Below are positions 21,400 to 32,707 of a stretch of DNA of 64,000 nucleotides, in pieces. Within the stretch, counting starts at the first letter, position 1. Every line of letters begins with the position of its first letter. Where the stretch lies: contig CM046869.1 in NCBI GenBank assembly GCA_025617745.1, forward strand, positions 6,906,244-6,970,243, in the 5' to 3' direction. Under the pieces are notes generated by a model. That model was not told the origin of the DNA and did not search any database. It saw only the letters and a list, made by a program, of their open reading frames with translations. Made by a program: the position numbers and the translations under genes. This DNA is from Heliocidaris erythrogramma. Lineage: Eukaryota > Echinodermata > Echinoidea > Camarodonta > Echinometridae.

Positions 21400-22135
21400 T
21401 CCCCCGGATCGCACAGAGCAAAGCGCATGCATCTCCCGGCGGGAAGCCATCGCTTCGCCGTGTCAACTTTGCAATGACATCCCTCAACTTCGCAACTAAA
21501 AAAACACATTTCGGATCGTAGAATTTTCACACAAATTCACCAACATCAAGAAAACATGTATAGAAAACATCCATTATACCTTAAAGTGAATCCATTATCC
21601 AAGATTTATGAGAAAAAAGCACTGACAATCAAGCTCTCGGGAAAAAGTGGTGTGCTGATCGCAACGATGAAAAATTGCATACATGTTGGGTATTGAATGA
21701 AAGCTTGTACATTCAGCTACAGCTTGAAAATAACGTCACATGACAAAAATGCTATCAGCCAATGCAAAGGCAGTATTTACGGGGAGTCCCCACAGCCATA
21801 CGCAAATCGCCCGAACAGTCGCTCGGGAGAATTTACTGCTGCGAGAGCGCACGCATTGTAACGTACCTACAGATGTAATTTTGTTTGAAATTGATGTTTT
21901 TGTGGGCAAACTGATACTTAAGTATCATTCTTTAGATTTTAAGTTATCAGTTCGTTAAGATACAAAATGTAGAAAGTTATAAAAACTTACATTTACAGCC
22001 CTCTTTTTGGTACTTGTTACCCACATCTCCATACGGATCACGACTGCTCTCAATAATGTTGCGCACTAGTGAGGCCGCTCTACATGGTTACGCACCGTAG
22101 ATACGTACGCAGAATGTTACGCACACAAGCTATTC

Positions 22136-22273
22136 TACGAAGACCTGGAAGGGCCAAACTGACGACGTAAAAAAATAAAAAATATTACGTACGTACGTAG
22201 TAATTATTACGTACGTACGTAATATTTTTTTATTTTTTTTACGTCGTCAGTTTGGCCCTTTCAGGTCTTCGTA
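22136..22273. mobile_element. 138-bp near-perfect palindrome, MITE-like
   Basis: Arms of about 63 bp start TACGAAGACC and end GGTCTTCGTA. They differ by only a few bases, with TACG repeats and TAATTA at the centre. It would fold into one long hairpin. It has no coding content. Confidence 0.85.
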
Positions 22274-23088
22274 GGAGATCGACGAACCCATCGCGCCGGT
22301 ACTACTACGAGCGCTGAGGGCTCCCTTCATCATAATCGTGAAAAATACAAACTGGATGCTGACGGGACAGTCTCGATAGCAGTTATCGACAAAAAGGACC
22401 CAAAATTTCAGGAAACCCTCTTCAAAGGTCACAAAACAACCTGGTAAGTTTTAATCATCTATTATTCAATATAATTCTTTGGATGTAAGTAAACTGCAAT
22501 ATATGATATTCAATTAAATATAGCCAAAAATGCACAGTGATGCAATTTAGGTATGGGATGTGTGTTGGCTGCGTTACTACACAGTCGGCAATGGCGTGTA
22601 CCTACGAGTGCATTCATCCAAGTTCTATCCTCCTGCTCAAAGCTTTAATATGTATGATTACAGAGCCAGTGTAATTCAAAGTGTGATGCATGATTCAAAT
22701 GGGTTTAAATTATCCTATCATTCCCAAGGGTGACAGTACCATTCCATAATAATATATATTGATAGGCCTAGAGATATCATCCAATTGTACTTTAATTGTT
22801 TATCATTTTTTGGTTTTGTCATGTTTGTTCTAGGTGTTAATGTTGCTGAACATTTTTATATGAAACAGTTTGACGAGTACCGTACTGGTGTACTCCACAA
22901 TGCATTGTAGACTATAAAATAAGCATATCACGTTGCTCCCTGTTCATAGTTCATAGACATAGGGGGTGTTGCAAGAAAGTTGCAATAAATTGCAAATTCC
23001 CCATTTGCAATCAATTGCAAATATGATACATGTATTTTAAATGGAACTTGCAATCAATTGCAAGACTTGCGACTGATTTGGGGGATTA

Positions 23089-23559
23089 TGGCTAGAGTGC
23101 CCAAGTCTGCGCAGTGCCCTTGTCTGCACACGTGCATGCGTAACTGCATGATTCTTATTAAAAAAAAAAACATGCAATGAACACAAACTTTTCATCTTTA
23201 TCATCATAGCCATAGGTATTCATGCAAAAAAAGTCAAAATATTGAAAACAGGTCTTATTTCACACATTTTATTAACAAGCCTCAAAATGTTTTCTTTCTT
23301 GTCAAAACTCCCAAAATGAATGAGTGCGCAGACATGGGCACCACTGTTTTTTCAATGTTGAAATGACACGGCCGCCATTTCTTGTGAAAATGGCATTGTT
23401 CTTGCTCTAATTTTGATGAGATTTTTGGCAAACTTACTCTTTAGAATATCAGGAATGATATGAAATTAGGAATTAGAGGAATATTGAAGAAATTCTTGTT
23501 CAATTTCAAATCAAATCTTAAGTGCGCAGACATAACATGTACATGTAGGGCTCCCCATC
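23089..23559. mobile_element. ~470-bp MITE, copy 1 of a pair
   Basis: Homologous over its length to 44892-45337. Inverted ends: CTAGAGTGCCCAAGTCTGCG at the left, and GTGCGCAGACAT, an inserted ACATGTACATGTA, then GGGCTCCCCAT at the right. No coding capacity. Confidence 0.8.
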
Positions 23560-23607
23560 ACAACTGTATAAGTCCACAGATTTTTGTTCAACCAAACAGG
23601 TTCTTAA

Positions 23608-24551
23608 AGATCACATTGCAAGAAAATCACAAATATGGCAATTAATGTATCACTAGAAACTGGGAAGCTTACAGATGGCAATCGTATAAGTTTTATGTCA
23701 ACTGCGTATCTGATGATTATAAAAACAACATAAATAAAAGCTCTTCTAAGCATCTGGAATATCCGAGGATTCGCCAGAAATATAGCGATGTTTTGATGTC
23801 GTCACACTAGGGATCGATCCTGCTTAAGCAGACGACGTCCTATAATGAATGAACGTAATTGCAATGCAATTATTTATCAAATTATAAAGAGTTTGGTATA
23901 TTTAACATGACCTTATTTCACACCATTCTAAAAGGGAACGTGAAACTGATTCTGATAACTAAAACCGTTTGATTGTAAATACACAGGAGAAGGGTCAATG
24001 ATCAATGAAATAAACCCCATTTTCAAATTGAAAAGCCCTCCGAATAATATCACAGATTGTATTCGTTCCCTCTTGAAACGCCGAACATGCCCCGGTGCAA
24101 GCAGCTGAAAATACAATGGCGTCTTATTTTGTTTACAAGTGACTGATTCCTTTATTTTTTTAACGCTGCATTTTTCATCAAAATAATACCATACACGAAG
24201 TTAAGAGTGAGGCAACAGACTAACATTAAGACTGACGCTAGTCAAGTAAGAGAAATAAGTGAAGAGGAGATGACAAAACAGGCACTGAAAAATGTGTAAG
24301 ATGTTATGGGACATCATCTGCTTAGACAGGACTGGTCCTTCGTGTGTCGTCACACATCTCAGCAGCGTTCAAGGAGCTCTTCAGCTGCTATATCGGGGGC
24401 TGTATTTTACCCTTTTATAATTGATAATAATCATTAATTCAAATGTTTCCAAGCGTTGAATTTGGATAACCTTGTATAATTTATGCCATCTATGCAATAA
24501 TAAGTATTAAGCCAATATTTATTTTGATGGAATTTTCTTGCAATGTGATCT
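23608..24551. mobile_element. 944-bp TTAA-flanked DNA element, copy 1
   Basis: Flanked by TTAA at 23604-23607 and 24552-24555. Inverted ends AGATCACATTGCAAGAAAAT / ATTTTCTTGCAATGTGATCT. It has an internal inverted pair GCTTAAGCAGACGACGTCC (about 23830) and GGACATCATCTGCTTAGAC (about 24310). The interior is shared with 31776-32707. No transposase reading frame; non-autonomous, piggyBac- or Kolobok-like by target site. Confidence 0.85.
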
Positions 24552-25327
24552 TTAAGTGATACGCACATGAAGTAAATTAATGCACAAGCATTAACATTTT
24601 CTTTTAAATTTAATTTTGACAAGTTAATTCACTTAATATATATCAAGAAAATCATAAATTACTGCAAAGTGTAAGGCTGTGCCAACTTAAATTATAAGTA
24701 AAAGAATAATTATCTAGTTGATTGCAGTCACGTTGTTCATCAGGAAGAAGAAGATGACATGAAATTAACCAAAATCTTTAATTTCTTTTGAGCAAATATA
24801 TTAAATAATAAAGCCAAATAAAATAAAATTCACTAGTTTCTTGTTCCTGTTCACATCTGTGGCCATTACAGTTTCTAAATACATGTACCAAAAAAACCCA
24901 CTACACTGTATTTTCAATGTTAAAAATTTTATAAAAAGCAAATAAATATGATAGAAATCCAAGTGATTTTCACAATAAGCACTTTCTTTAGATCATGATT
25001 ATCTCATTTGCAGTCTTTTGGGGTATAGTGTACACTTTTACAGACATGTACATTGTAGAGTCTAATATTTGTGTTGATTTTGAAAATAATGACCAGACAT
25101 TCACAGACATGAACAAAATTAATATCTTATCAATTCAGCTTTTCAATAGAAGTATTTCGATCAAGTTTCGAGGTTTTATGCAGTGTGTTATTTTTCACTA
25201 GTATTTTTGTTTTTTTTAACCATTGTATAGAAGGCCATGTTACCAGGCGAGCTCTATTTGTTAAAAGTATTTGGTCTGTTGTGGTGTGAGGCAGTGAAGT
25301 GGTAATGTGTACAGCTGACATAATAGA

Positions 25328-25832
25328 TACCATTTTTTGTCCGTGCTTTCATTTGTACTGCATGTTTTTTTTTCCCCAGTAGATTTCTCTGTACTCTTTG
25401 TACAATGACTTCAAGTACATGTATTTAACATGTATGTGTTTTTTAGTGACTGGTTTTAAATAATTTTCAAATAGGGCCTAGATCTATGTAACTTCACTTC
25501 ACTCCTAAATCATGAAAAACCCTTCACTGCAAAGTTAACAATGTTTTTCCATGAAACATGAAAACATTTTCTAAGAAAGCTGACATACATGTACATGTAC
25601 ATGTAATAAATACCATTTTTTGTCCGTGCTTTCATTGTATGTTATTTTTCCCCAGGAGATTTCACTTTGTACAATGACTTCCAGTACATGTATGTGTTCT
25701 TTGGTGACCAGTTTTAAATAATTTTCAAATAGGTCCTAGATCTATGTAACACTCCAAAATCATGAAAAACTTTTTACTGCAAAGTTACCAATGTTTTTCC
25801 ACAAAACATCAAAACATTTTCTAAGAAAGAGC
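25328..25832 (+). repeat. Imperfect tandem duplication, ~250 and ~225 bp
   Basis: Both halves (25328-25578 and 25609-25832) begin ATACCATTTTTTGTCCGTGC and end AACATTTTCTAAGAAAG with the same order of sequence between. They are separated by an ACATGTACATGTAC tract. Confidence 0.9.
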
Positions 25833-28163
25833 TTCTCAGTGTTTATGAACCTCGGTCTTTACCACTGTTACCAGCGTGCCTTTTTTACACTCATCACATT
25901 CCAGAGCCTACATGTAATTCATGCATGGCATTGGCATTATTAATTTTTGTACTAAATGCCAAAAGGGATTATGTATTAATGAATTGAATTGATCCCCCTG
26001 ACTTTTGCCTTTGTATCTTCATGTGTAGCTACTCTTACGTAATATGATAGTACGTCTACATTTGTTTTTGTCCTTTCCTGATAGTTGTTGATAGTATGCA
26101 GACATTATTGATAAATGATGTTGTTTGGGGTACATTTTTGTTGATAAACACATTCATGTAATCCCCATGTTTACAGACGTCTTCAGTCAGCGTGTAAAGA
26201 TGGAATTGGAAATGTAATATCGGTTTATACTTACTAATACATGAGGACCAATATTTCAATTCATTGTTAGGCCAATGTCACCTTGTTGCATTGCATAAGC
26301 CAGATTTGTTGTTATATGATTGTTTGTATTTGTTGAATATGTTTTTTTTTTGTAGATAAAGAACCCTTTATAGGGGGAAGAAAAAAAATTAAATCAATCA
26401 TGCACTACTTGTATTGTAATAAAGTGAAAGACATTGTGTATTCCAAACATTTGTTTAGTGACATAATTTACATATACTGTACAGAGATTAGAAATACTCA
26501 ATTTTCCCCATCCCCCCCCCCCCCCACCTTGTGATTACTGAATGCTGAGTGCTATTTTATTGGCTCAACTTGTCTGTTTTCTTTTGGTCATTGTTCAAGC
26601 TGCCCTTATACAACTTTGTGGAGCAAATTATGGAGCGCTTTGTAACTGCAAAGAAACTCTGTAGATTCATAAGGCTGGAAAATGAATGAATGTACCAAAA
26701 TAGACATGTACAGTGTTAAAATATTATCTGTGATACTGATACATTTAAGTGTATTATTGCCTATGGTCTTTGGCTTAAAGTGCTTGCAGAGGGCATGTAC
26801 AGTATAGGACATACATGTAATTCATCCAACATTGTAATTTTAAAATTTCTCTCCCTCTGCCTGTCCAGCCTCTCTCCCGCTATCCAATTTGCATTGTAAA
26901 ATAAATCTTAATAAATACAATCGATAGAACTGAATTGATTTTTAACGGTAGGAGTGGCTGGCCACTCCTTCGATTTAGAAATCAGAGAATTGCTATAGGT
27001 TATACCAGTAAATGTCAAGGATGGTGTAATTAAAATAGGCTGCACCCATATACCCTGCCATTGCTGGTATACACCGGTCATATCGTGTTTCAGTCATAAA
27101 TTAATAATTGCAGACTTGTGATAAGATTTTAGGGCATGTTGCTTCTTATGTTTCACTGAGTCATATTGTACACATATGCTTCCAGTAGTTTTATGTAAAC
27201 AAACAAGTGTGCAGAATTTCATAAATCATTGGAAAATATTAGAGATATGTTGATGGCCTAATGTGCTGTACATGTTTCTGTTGCAGTTACATGTACAAAT
27301 TCCAGGTGGTTACATACAGGCAACTTTACTGTCGGCAGAATGATAAATCTCTATCATGTGGGCTTTTGAGTCACTGCAATGACTGCATGCAGGGAAATTA
27401 GTGGCAATAAAATCATTAAGTTAGGTGTCTTCTATTCATGCTATTTGTTTTTAGATAATAGTATTATTCAAATATTATTCTGAGTGTGAAATCATACATA
27501 TGAAGTCTGAAAACTTGAGATCATGATCAAAGTTCAACAGTAAAACAGGTGCTTATCTTCTTACACCATACCATAAATTTTTCTTCTCTGATTTTACATT
27601 GTTACATTACTACCACATGTATTTTATAATACGATGTACAGGTACATGTATATTGATTTTCAATTCAATTCAGTTCAGTTCTTGTTCTTGTTCTTATTAC
27701 ATTCAAATTTAAGTGCAGTGTACATCATGTATTATTTTTTTTTGATAAGCATACAACTTTTCAGGGTAAAATGATTTTATAAAGTTCTACATGTAGGCCG
27801 ACAGTATCCATACTGGCTTGTCTGTAATGCGGGCATACATGTATATCAGGATGTCATTTTTGTTACACATTACCAAAACAGCATAATATAAGGCCTAAAA
27901 TCAGTATACATGTACATCTACATCTACATATAGGTCTATATTTTATAGGAGTATTATACATGTAGCTCAAATCATATAAAGGTCACTTTAGGGTCAATAT
28001 TTTACACCCTGTCAAGCTACATGTAACTGGGCTAGCAGAGTGAAAAATGGAATTATGTAAACCATTGACTGGAATAGGAATTTAATAGAAAGGTCAATCA
28101 GGGTTACATTCTTAACCTTTATTCAGCTTTTGTTCATGTATACTGCATTCCTTTAGCAATAAA

Positions 28164-28363
28164 GGGGGAGGGAGGGAGGGAGAGAGAGAGATGGGAGAAA
28201 TTGTACACCTGATTAATGATACACCTGTGTATGAGGATCATAAAGGCCTACAGGCAATAAAATAACAGTTGGTCATTATTGAAAGGTGAAATATTTATGT
28301 AGTACATTTACATGATTGTGGAATGCAACTTTTTTAGACAGACAGACAGACAGACAGACAGAC
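28164..28363 (+). repeat. Simple repeats (GGGA)n/(GA)n and (CAGA)n
   Basis: GGGAGGGAGGGAGAGAGAGAG at about 28165-28190, and GACA units at about 28336-28363. Confidence 0.9.
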
Positions 28364-28536
28364 GGGTGTGCCTTTGATAGTTTTCACACCATTGTCCTTC
28401 ATTCAATTTGCTCAGATATATTTTTTATGAATGGTTTCGGTCAACAAAGGGGCTATTTCCGAAATCCATGGTCATTTATTATTAGGTTAATATTTACATG
28501 AACATGTAGGCCTACATGTATACAACTTGGACAAAA

Positions 28537-28691
28537 TCTATGGCAAATTTGCTCTCAGTCAATCAGATGCAAATATTTCAGTAGCTTATAAGTTCTGTTA
28601 TTGTAACTTTTCATCGATAACAAGTTACAAGAAGTGTTATAAGCTACTGAGATCCTTGAATCTGATTGGCTGAGAGCAAATTTGTCATAGA
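28537..28691. mobile_element. 155-bp foldback MITE, relative of 21272-21399
   Basis: Long imperfect hairpin: CTATGGCAAATTTGCTCTCAG...CAGTAGCTTATAA on the left, its reverse complement TTATAAGCTACTGAG...GCAAATTTGTCATAG on the right, and a short loop around 28605-28620. Confidence 0.85.
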
Positions 28692-28959
28692 AATGGGGCA
28701 GTTGTCATTGATAACAAATTTTATGAAACGGCCTAGACTAACAACAGACCGAACATAAAATTTCAGTACCCTGAATGGCCAAACATCTTTTGGAGTTTTG
28801 AGTCAGTTTGGTGGAGTGACTGAGGTGCATTACTTTGAAGTTTGAACAAGAAATACATGTATGTCATAGAATGCAACCAGTTTAGGACAAAAGGAATTTG
28901 AAAATGAATACTTATACATGTGTACATCATGTGTTTCTGCTATAGTCCCTCTTTAACTT

Positions 28960-29506
28960 GCTGGTAGAAATTTGAGAAATCTTATTATATTTTGAATATT
29001 TATTTTCCATTGGATGGTTCATGCGCTATTTTCTTAAGAAAGTTTAACTCAAGATGATAACTGAAGGTGTTTAGTCATCAGGTGCATCTATACAGTACAT
29101 GTATACATTGTACATGTATACATACATGTGCCCTGATAACCAGTGAGAAATCAATTGTTGCAGTGCAAGATAAGAGGGTGATGGTGCTATGTGGACGTCG
29201 ATCACACACTGCTGCTAAAATACCTCACACTTGTTCCAAAAGAAGCCATCAACTTTAATTCTATTTGTCAAGTTTGATAACTTCCTGGAAGATCCCCAAA
29301 CACTTCTGTTGTGCAGATTAATAACTTCCTCTAAAGCCCTGGTAATACAATCCAGGCTTCTGCTTCCTCGCTCTTTATTAAACTTGCTTCTTGTAGAATA
29401 TTGAGAAATCTTATCATATTTTGCTAATATCTATTTTCCTTTGGATGGTTCATGCACTATTGGCTTGAGAAAAATTAACTCAAGATGATAAATGAAGGTG
29501 TTTCAT
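28960..29506 (+). repeat. Dispersed duplication (two ~115-bp copies)
   Basis: 28965-29075 and 29390-29506 share GAGAAATCTTAT, TGGATGGTTCATGC and AACTCAAGATGATAA in the same order, about 420 bp apart. Confidence 0.85.
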
Positions 29507-29639
29507 AGTCGTGTATCACCACACAACATATTGTAGATATTGTGGAGTACAATATGTATTTATTGCATGTTTGGGATGATGTTTTATAATAATCTTGAAA
29601 GGGAGATGTAAATTTCTAGAAGTTATTTGTGACAAAATT

Positions 29640-29940
29640 AGTCATCATTGGAAGGAGATGAAGTTGAGGAGAAGGAGGAAGAGAAGGGGAAGAAGAAGGA
29701 GAGAAGAAAGGAGGAAGAGATTGTCAAGGAAGAAAAGAATTTATAAGGAGACGAGGAATAAGGAGGAGAAGAATAATATGAATTTGAAGGAGGAAAAGGA
29801 GGACAAGAAGAAGGAAAAGAAATAGAAGAAGAAGAAGGGAAAGAAGAAGAATAAGAAGTATAAGAGGAAAGGAAAGAAGATGAAGAAGAGAAGAGAGAGA
29901 GAGAGAGAGAGTGAATAAAAAAAAAAGAAGTAGTGGAAAA
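29640..29940 (+). repeat. ~300-bp purine (GA/GAA) tract
   Basis: Almost pure purine on the plus strand, with GAAGAAG/GGAGGA runs and a (GA)n stretch at about 29895-29910. Open frames through it on both strands are low-complexity (Lys/Arg/Glu, Ser/Phe) and not genes. Confidence 0.95.
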
Positions 29941-30336
29941 AGAAGGAGAGAAGAGTATATATAGAAAATATTTGAGAAGCTTGATGTCTAAATTACCCCA
30001 AAAAGGCCACAATAAAAAATTTCATGCAAAATGTAGGAATTTTGAAAATAATTTGTTCAGTCACGCACATGACCCCCAAATATAACAGATGTTGACAGTT
30101 ACTGTAATGTGAAGCAGATCACTGAGTTTTTATGTATATGTAATTAAATAGAAAATCCATATTACCTTGGGAACAAGCACAGTGTACTCTATAAAAGCAA
30201 GCCAGTACTAGGTACATGTACCAGGTGTACAAAGCCTTTTGTTTCAAGGACTTCAGTGGTTCTAATGTATATTTGAATGATCAATCTATATTTGAACAGT
30301 TGGAATGTCTCCACAGATCTATAAAGATCTAAACCT

Positions 30337-30699
30337 CAATAGAGTACCGAAGTGATGATGTCACAAAAAGCTATTTTTTCATTTTGACATTTCTTATACC
30401 ATATATCAAAGGAACATGGTGAAAAACATCCAGAGCCCAAATTTTATGGCAATTGGCTCATTGGGCCCCGAGATATGGCAGCATGAATACCTCCTTAGCC
30501 CCATTGAAGTCAGCAATTTACACTGACTTCAATGGGGCTAATTAGATATTCATATAGCCATACCTTGGGCCACCATGAACTGATTCATGTCAAATTTGAT
30601 GTGTGAACGTTTTCCATCATGCTCTACCTAGATATGGTCATAAAAATACTGAAATACAAAAATCAAAATTTGATGACGTCACACTTCGGTACCCTATTG
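30337..30699. mobile_element. 363-bp foldback MITE
   Basis: Starts CAATAGAGTACCGAAGTG and ends CACTTCGGTACCCTATTG; matching GATGATGTCAC / GATGACGTCAC blocks follow inward. In the centre is a perfect 19-bp hairpin (30495-30513 with 30523-30541, 9-nt loop). Confidence 0.85.
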
Positions 30700-31387
30700 C
30701 ATTAAATTTTGAAAAGCACTATAATTCGAAATATACCCAGTATACCACATGTCATGAATGAAGTGCTGGTTATGCATCACTATCATCTATAACTTACATG
30801 TACAAGTACATGTAGGACATTTCCTGTCATTGAAATTTTGTGAAGCAAGCAGCCTCTATAGAATATAAAGATTTTGCTTCACAATATGCATTTCTTTCAG
30901 ATAATCATGTTATGATTAACTGATTTTAATACAAGTGCAGTATGTAACTTTTTATTGTATCATTTTGTCCCAGTTCCAAACACTGTGTGAATTCATAAGG
31001 GCTGATTCATGATGCCAATACATGTATGTTGCCTACATGTAAGTTGTACTGATTAGAATTTTATCCTGTCTGGAATCAGTTTCTCAGACAGGTATTACCG
31101 CAATAGATCAATCGTAGATGACCTAGATATCATATTGTACATTCCTCACTCATTACAAACACTTGGGAGTGATTTCTTCACAATGAATGACTAGTCTGCA
31201 AGCACAGACACTAATTTGACACTTTATCAGAAAGTCATTGTGTCTTGAGAGAAGCCTAACCCAGCTACCTACTGGCCGTGTCACAGCTATAGTACAGGGC
31301 CTATGGTAGTCGTACAGTGCAGACACTCTTTTACGACTGACCAGGGTTTGTGCCTGCAAACTAATGAATGACAACCAATAGGGCATA

Positions 31388-31711
31388 CTGTAAATGCGGT
31401 AATTTTTGCGGTACATTAATTTTCGCGGGTATCGCGCTGTTTTCGGCAAGCGCGAATTCTAGAACTTGCGAAAATATTATCGTGATTTCCTATGCGGTTT
31501 GAATTACATGCTTCAGGACATTGTGTCCAATTTATTTTCGAGTGCGTGTGTGTTGTTGCGCATGCCGTATGCATTTGAATGGACTGCGTGTGTGTAAATT
31601 AATAAATGGAGTGGGTGTACATGTATACGAGCGAGCAATTGTGCAGTGCGAATATGTTTTGGGGTCGCTCAGTGTTAAAATTCAATCGCGCGAAAATAGC
31701 AGCGTTTACAG
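31388..31711. mobile_element. 324-bp TA-flanked MITE, copy 1
   Basis: Starts CTGTAAATGCGG and ends AGCGTTTACAG, with TA on both sides (31386-31387 and 31712-31713), as for Tc1/mariner-type insertions. Its interior words TGCGGTACATTAATTTTC and GCGCGAATTCTAGAAC recur at 62163-62439. Confidence 0.85.
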
Positions 31712-31775
31712 TACATCATTCACATATTGATTTACTGTATGAAATACAGTTACAGGTATACACTAGTAATCTTAA

Positions 31776-32707
31776 AGTAGATATTCAAAGAAAATCACAA
31801 ATATGGCAATTAATGTATCACTAGAAACTGGGAAGCTTACAGATGGCAATCTTATAAGTTTTATGTCAACTGCGTATCTGGTGATTATAAAAACAACACA
31901 AATAAAAGCTCTTCTCAGCATCTGGAATATCCGAGGATTCGCCAGAAATATAGCGATGTTTTGATGTCGTCACACTCGGGATCGATCCTGCTTAAGCAGA
32001 CGACGTCCTATAATGAATGAACGTAATTGCAATGCAATTATTTATCAAATTATAAAGAGTTTGGTGTATTTAAACATGACCTTATTTCACACCATTATAA
32101 AGGGAAAGTGAAACTGATTCTGATAGCTAAAACCGTTTGATTGTAAATACATAGGAGAAGGGTCAATGATCAATGAAATAAACCCCACTTTCAAATTGAA
32201 AAGCCCTCCGAATAATAGCAGGATGGTATTCGTTCCCTCTTGAAACGCCGAACATGCCCCGGTGTAAACAGCTGAAAATACAATGGCGTCTTATTTTGTT
32301 TACAAGTGACTGATTCCTTTATTTTTTTAACGCTGCATTTTTCATCAAAATAATACCATACACGAAGTTAAGAGTGAGGCAACAGACTAACATTAAGACT
32401 GACGCTAGTGAAGGAAGAGAAATAAGTGAAGAGGAGATGACAAAATAGGCTCTGAAAAATGTTTAAGATGTTATGGGACATCGTCTGCTTAGCCAGGACT
32501 GGTCCAGGGTGTGTCGTCACATATCTCAGCAGCGTTCGAGGAGCTCTTCAGCTGCTATATCGGGGGCTGTATTTTACCGTTTTATAATTGATAATAATCA
32601 TTACTTCAAATGTTTCCAAGCGTTGAATTTGGATAACCTTGTTTAATTTATGCCATCTATGCAATAATAAGTATTAAGCCAATATTTAAAATCATCAACG
32701 TTCTACT
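31776..32707. mobile_element. 932-bp TTAA-flanked DNA element, copy 2
   Basis: Flanked by TTAA at 31772-31775 and 32708-32711. The interior from ATCACAAATATGGCAATTAATG to AAGTATTAAGCCAATATTTA is almost identical to 23608-24551. The extreme ends differ: only AGTAGA / TCTACT remains as inverted termini. Confidence 0.82.

Noticed and set aside
29595-30012. Lys/Glu-rich and Ser/Phe-rich proteins
   Set aside because: Both strands of a purine tract; low complexity only.
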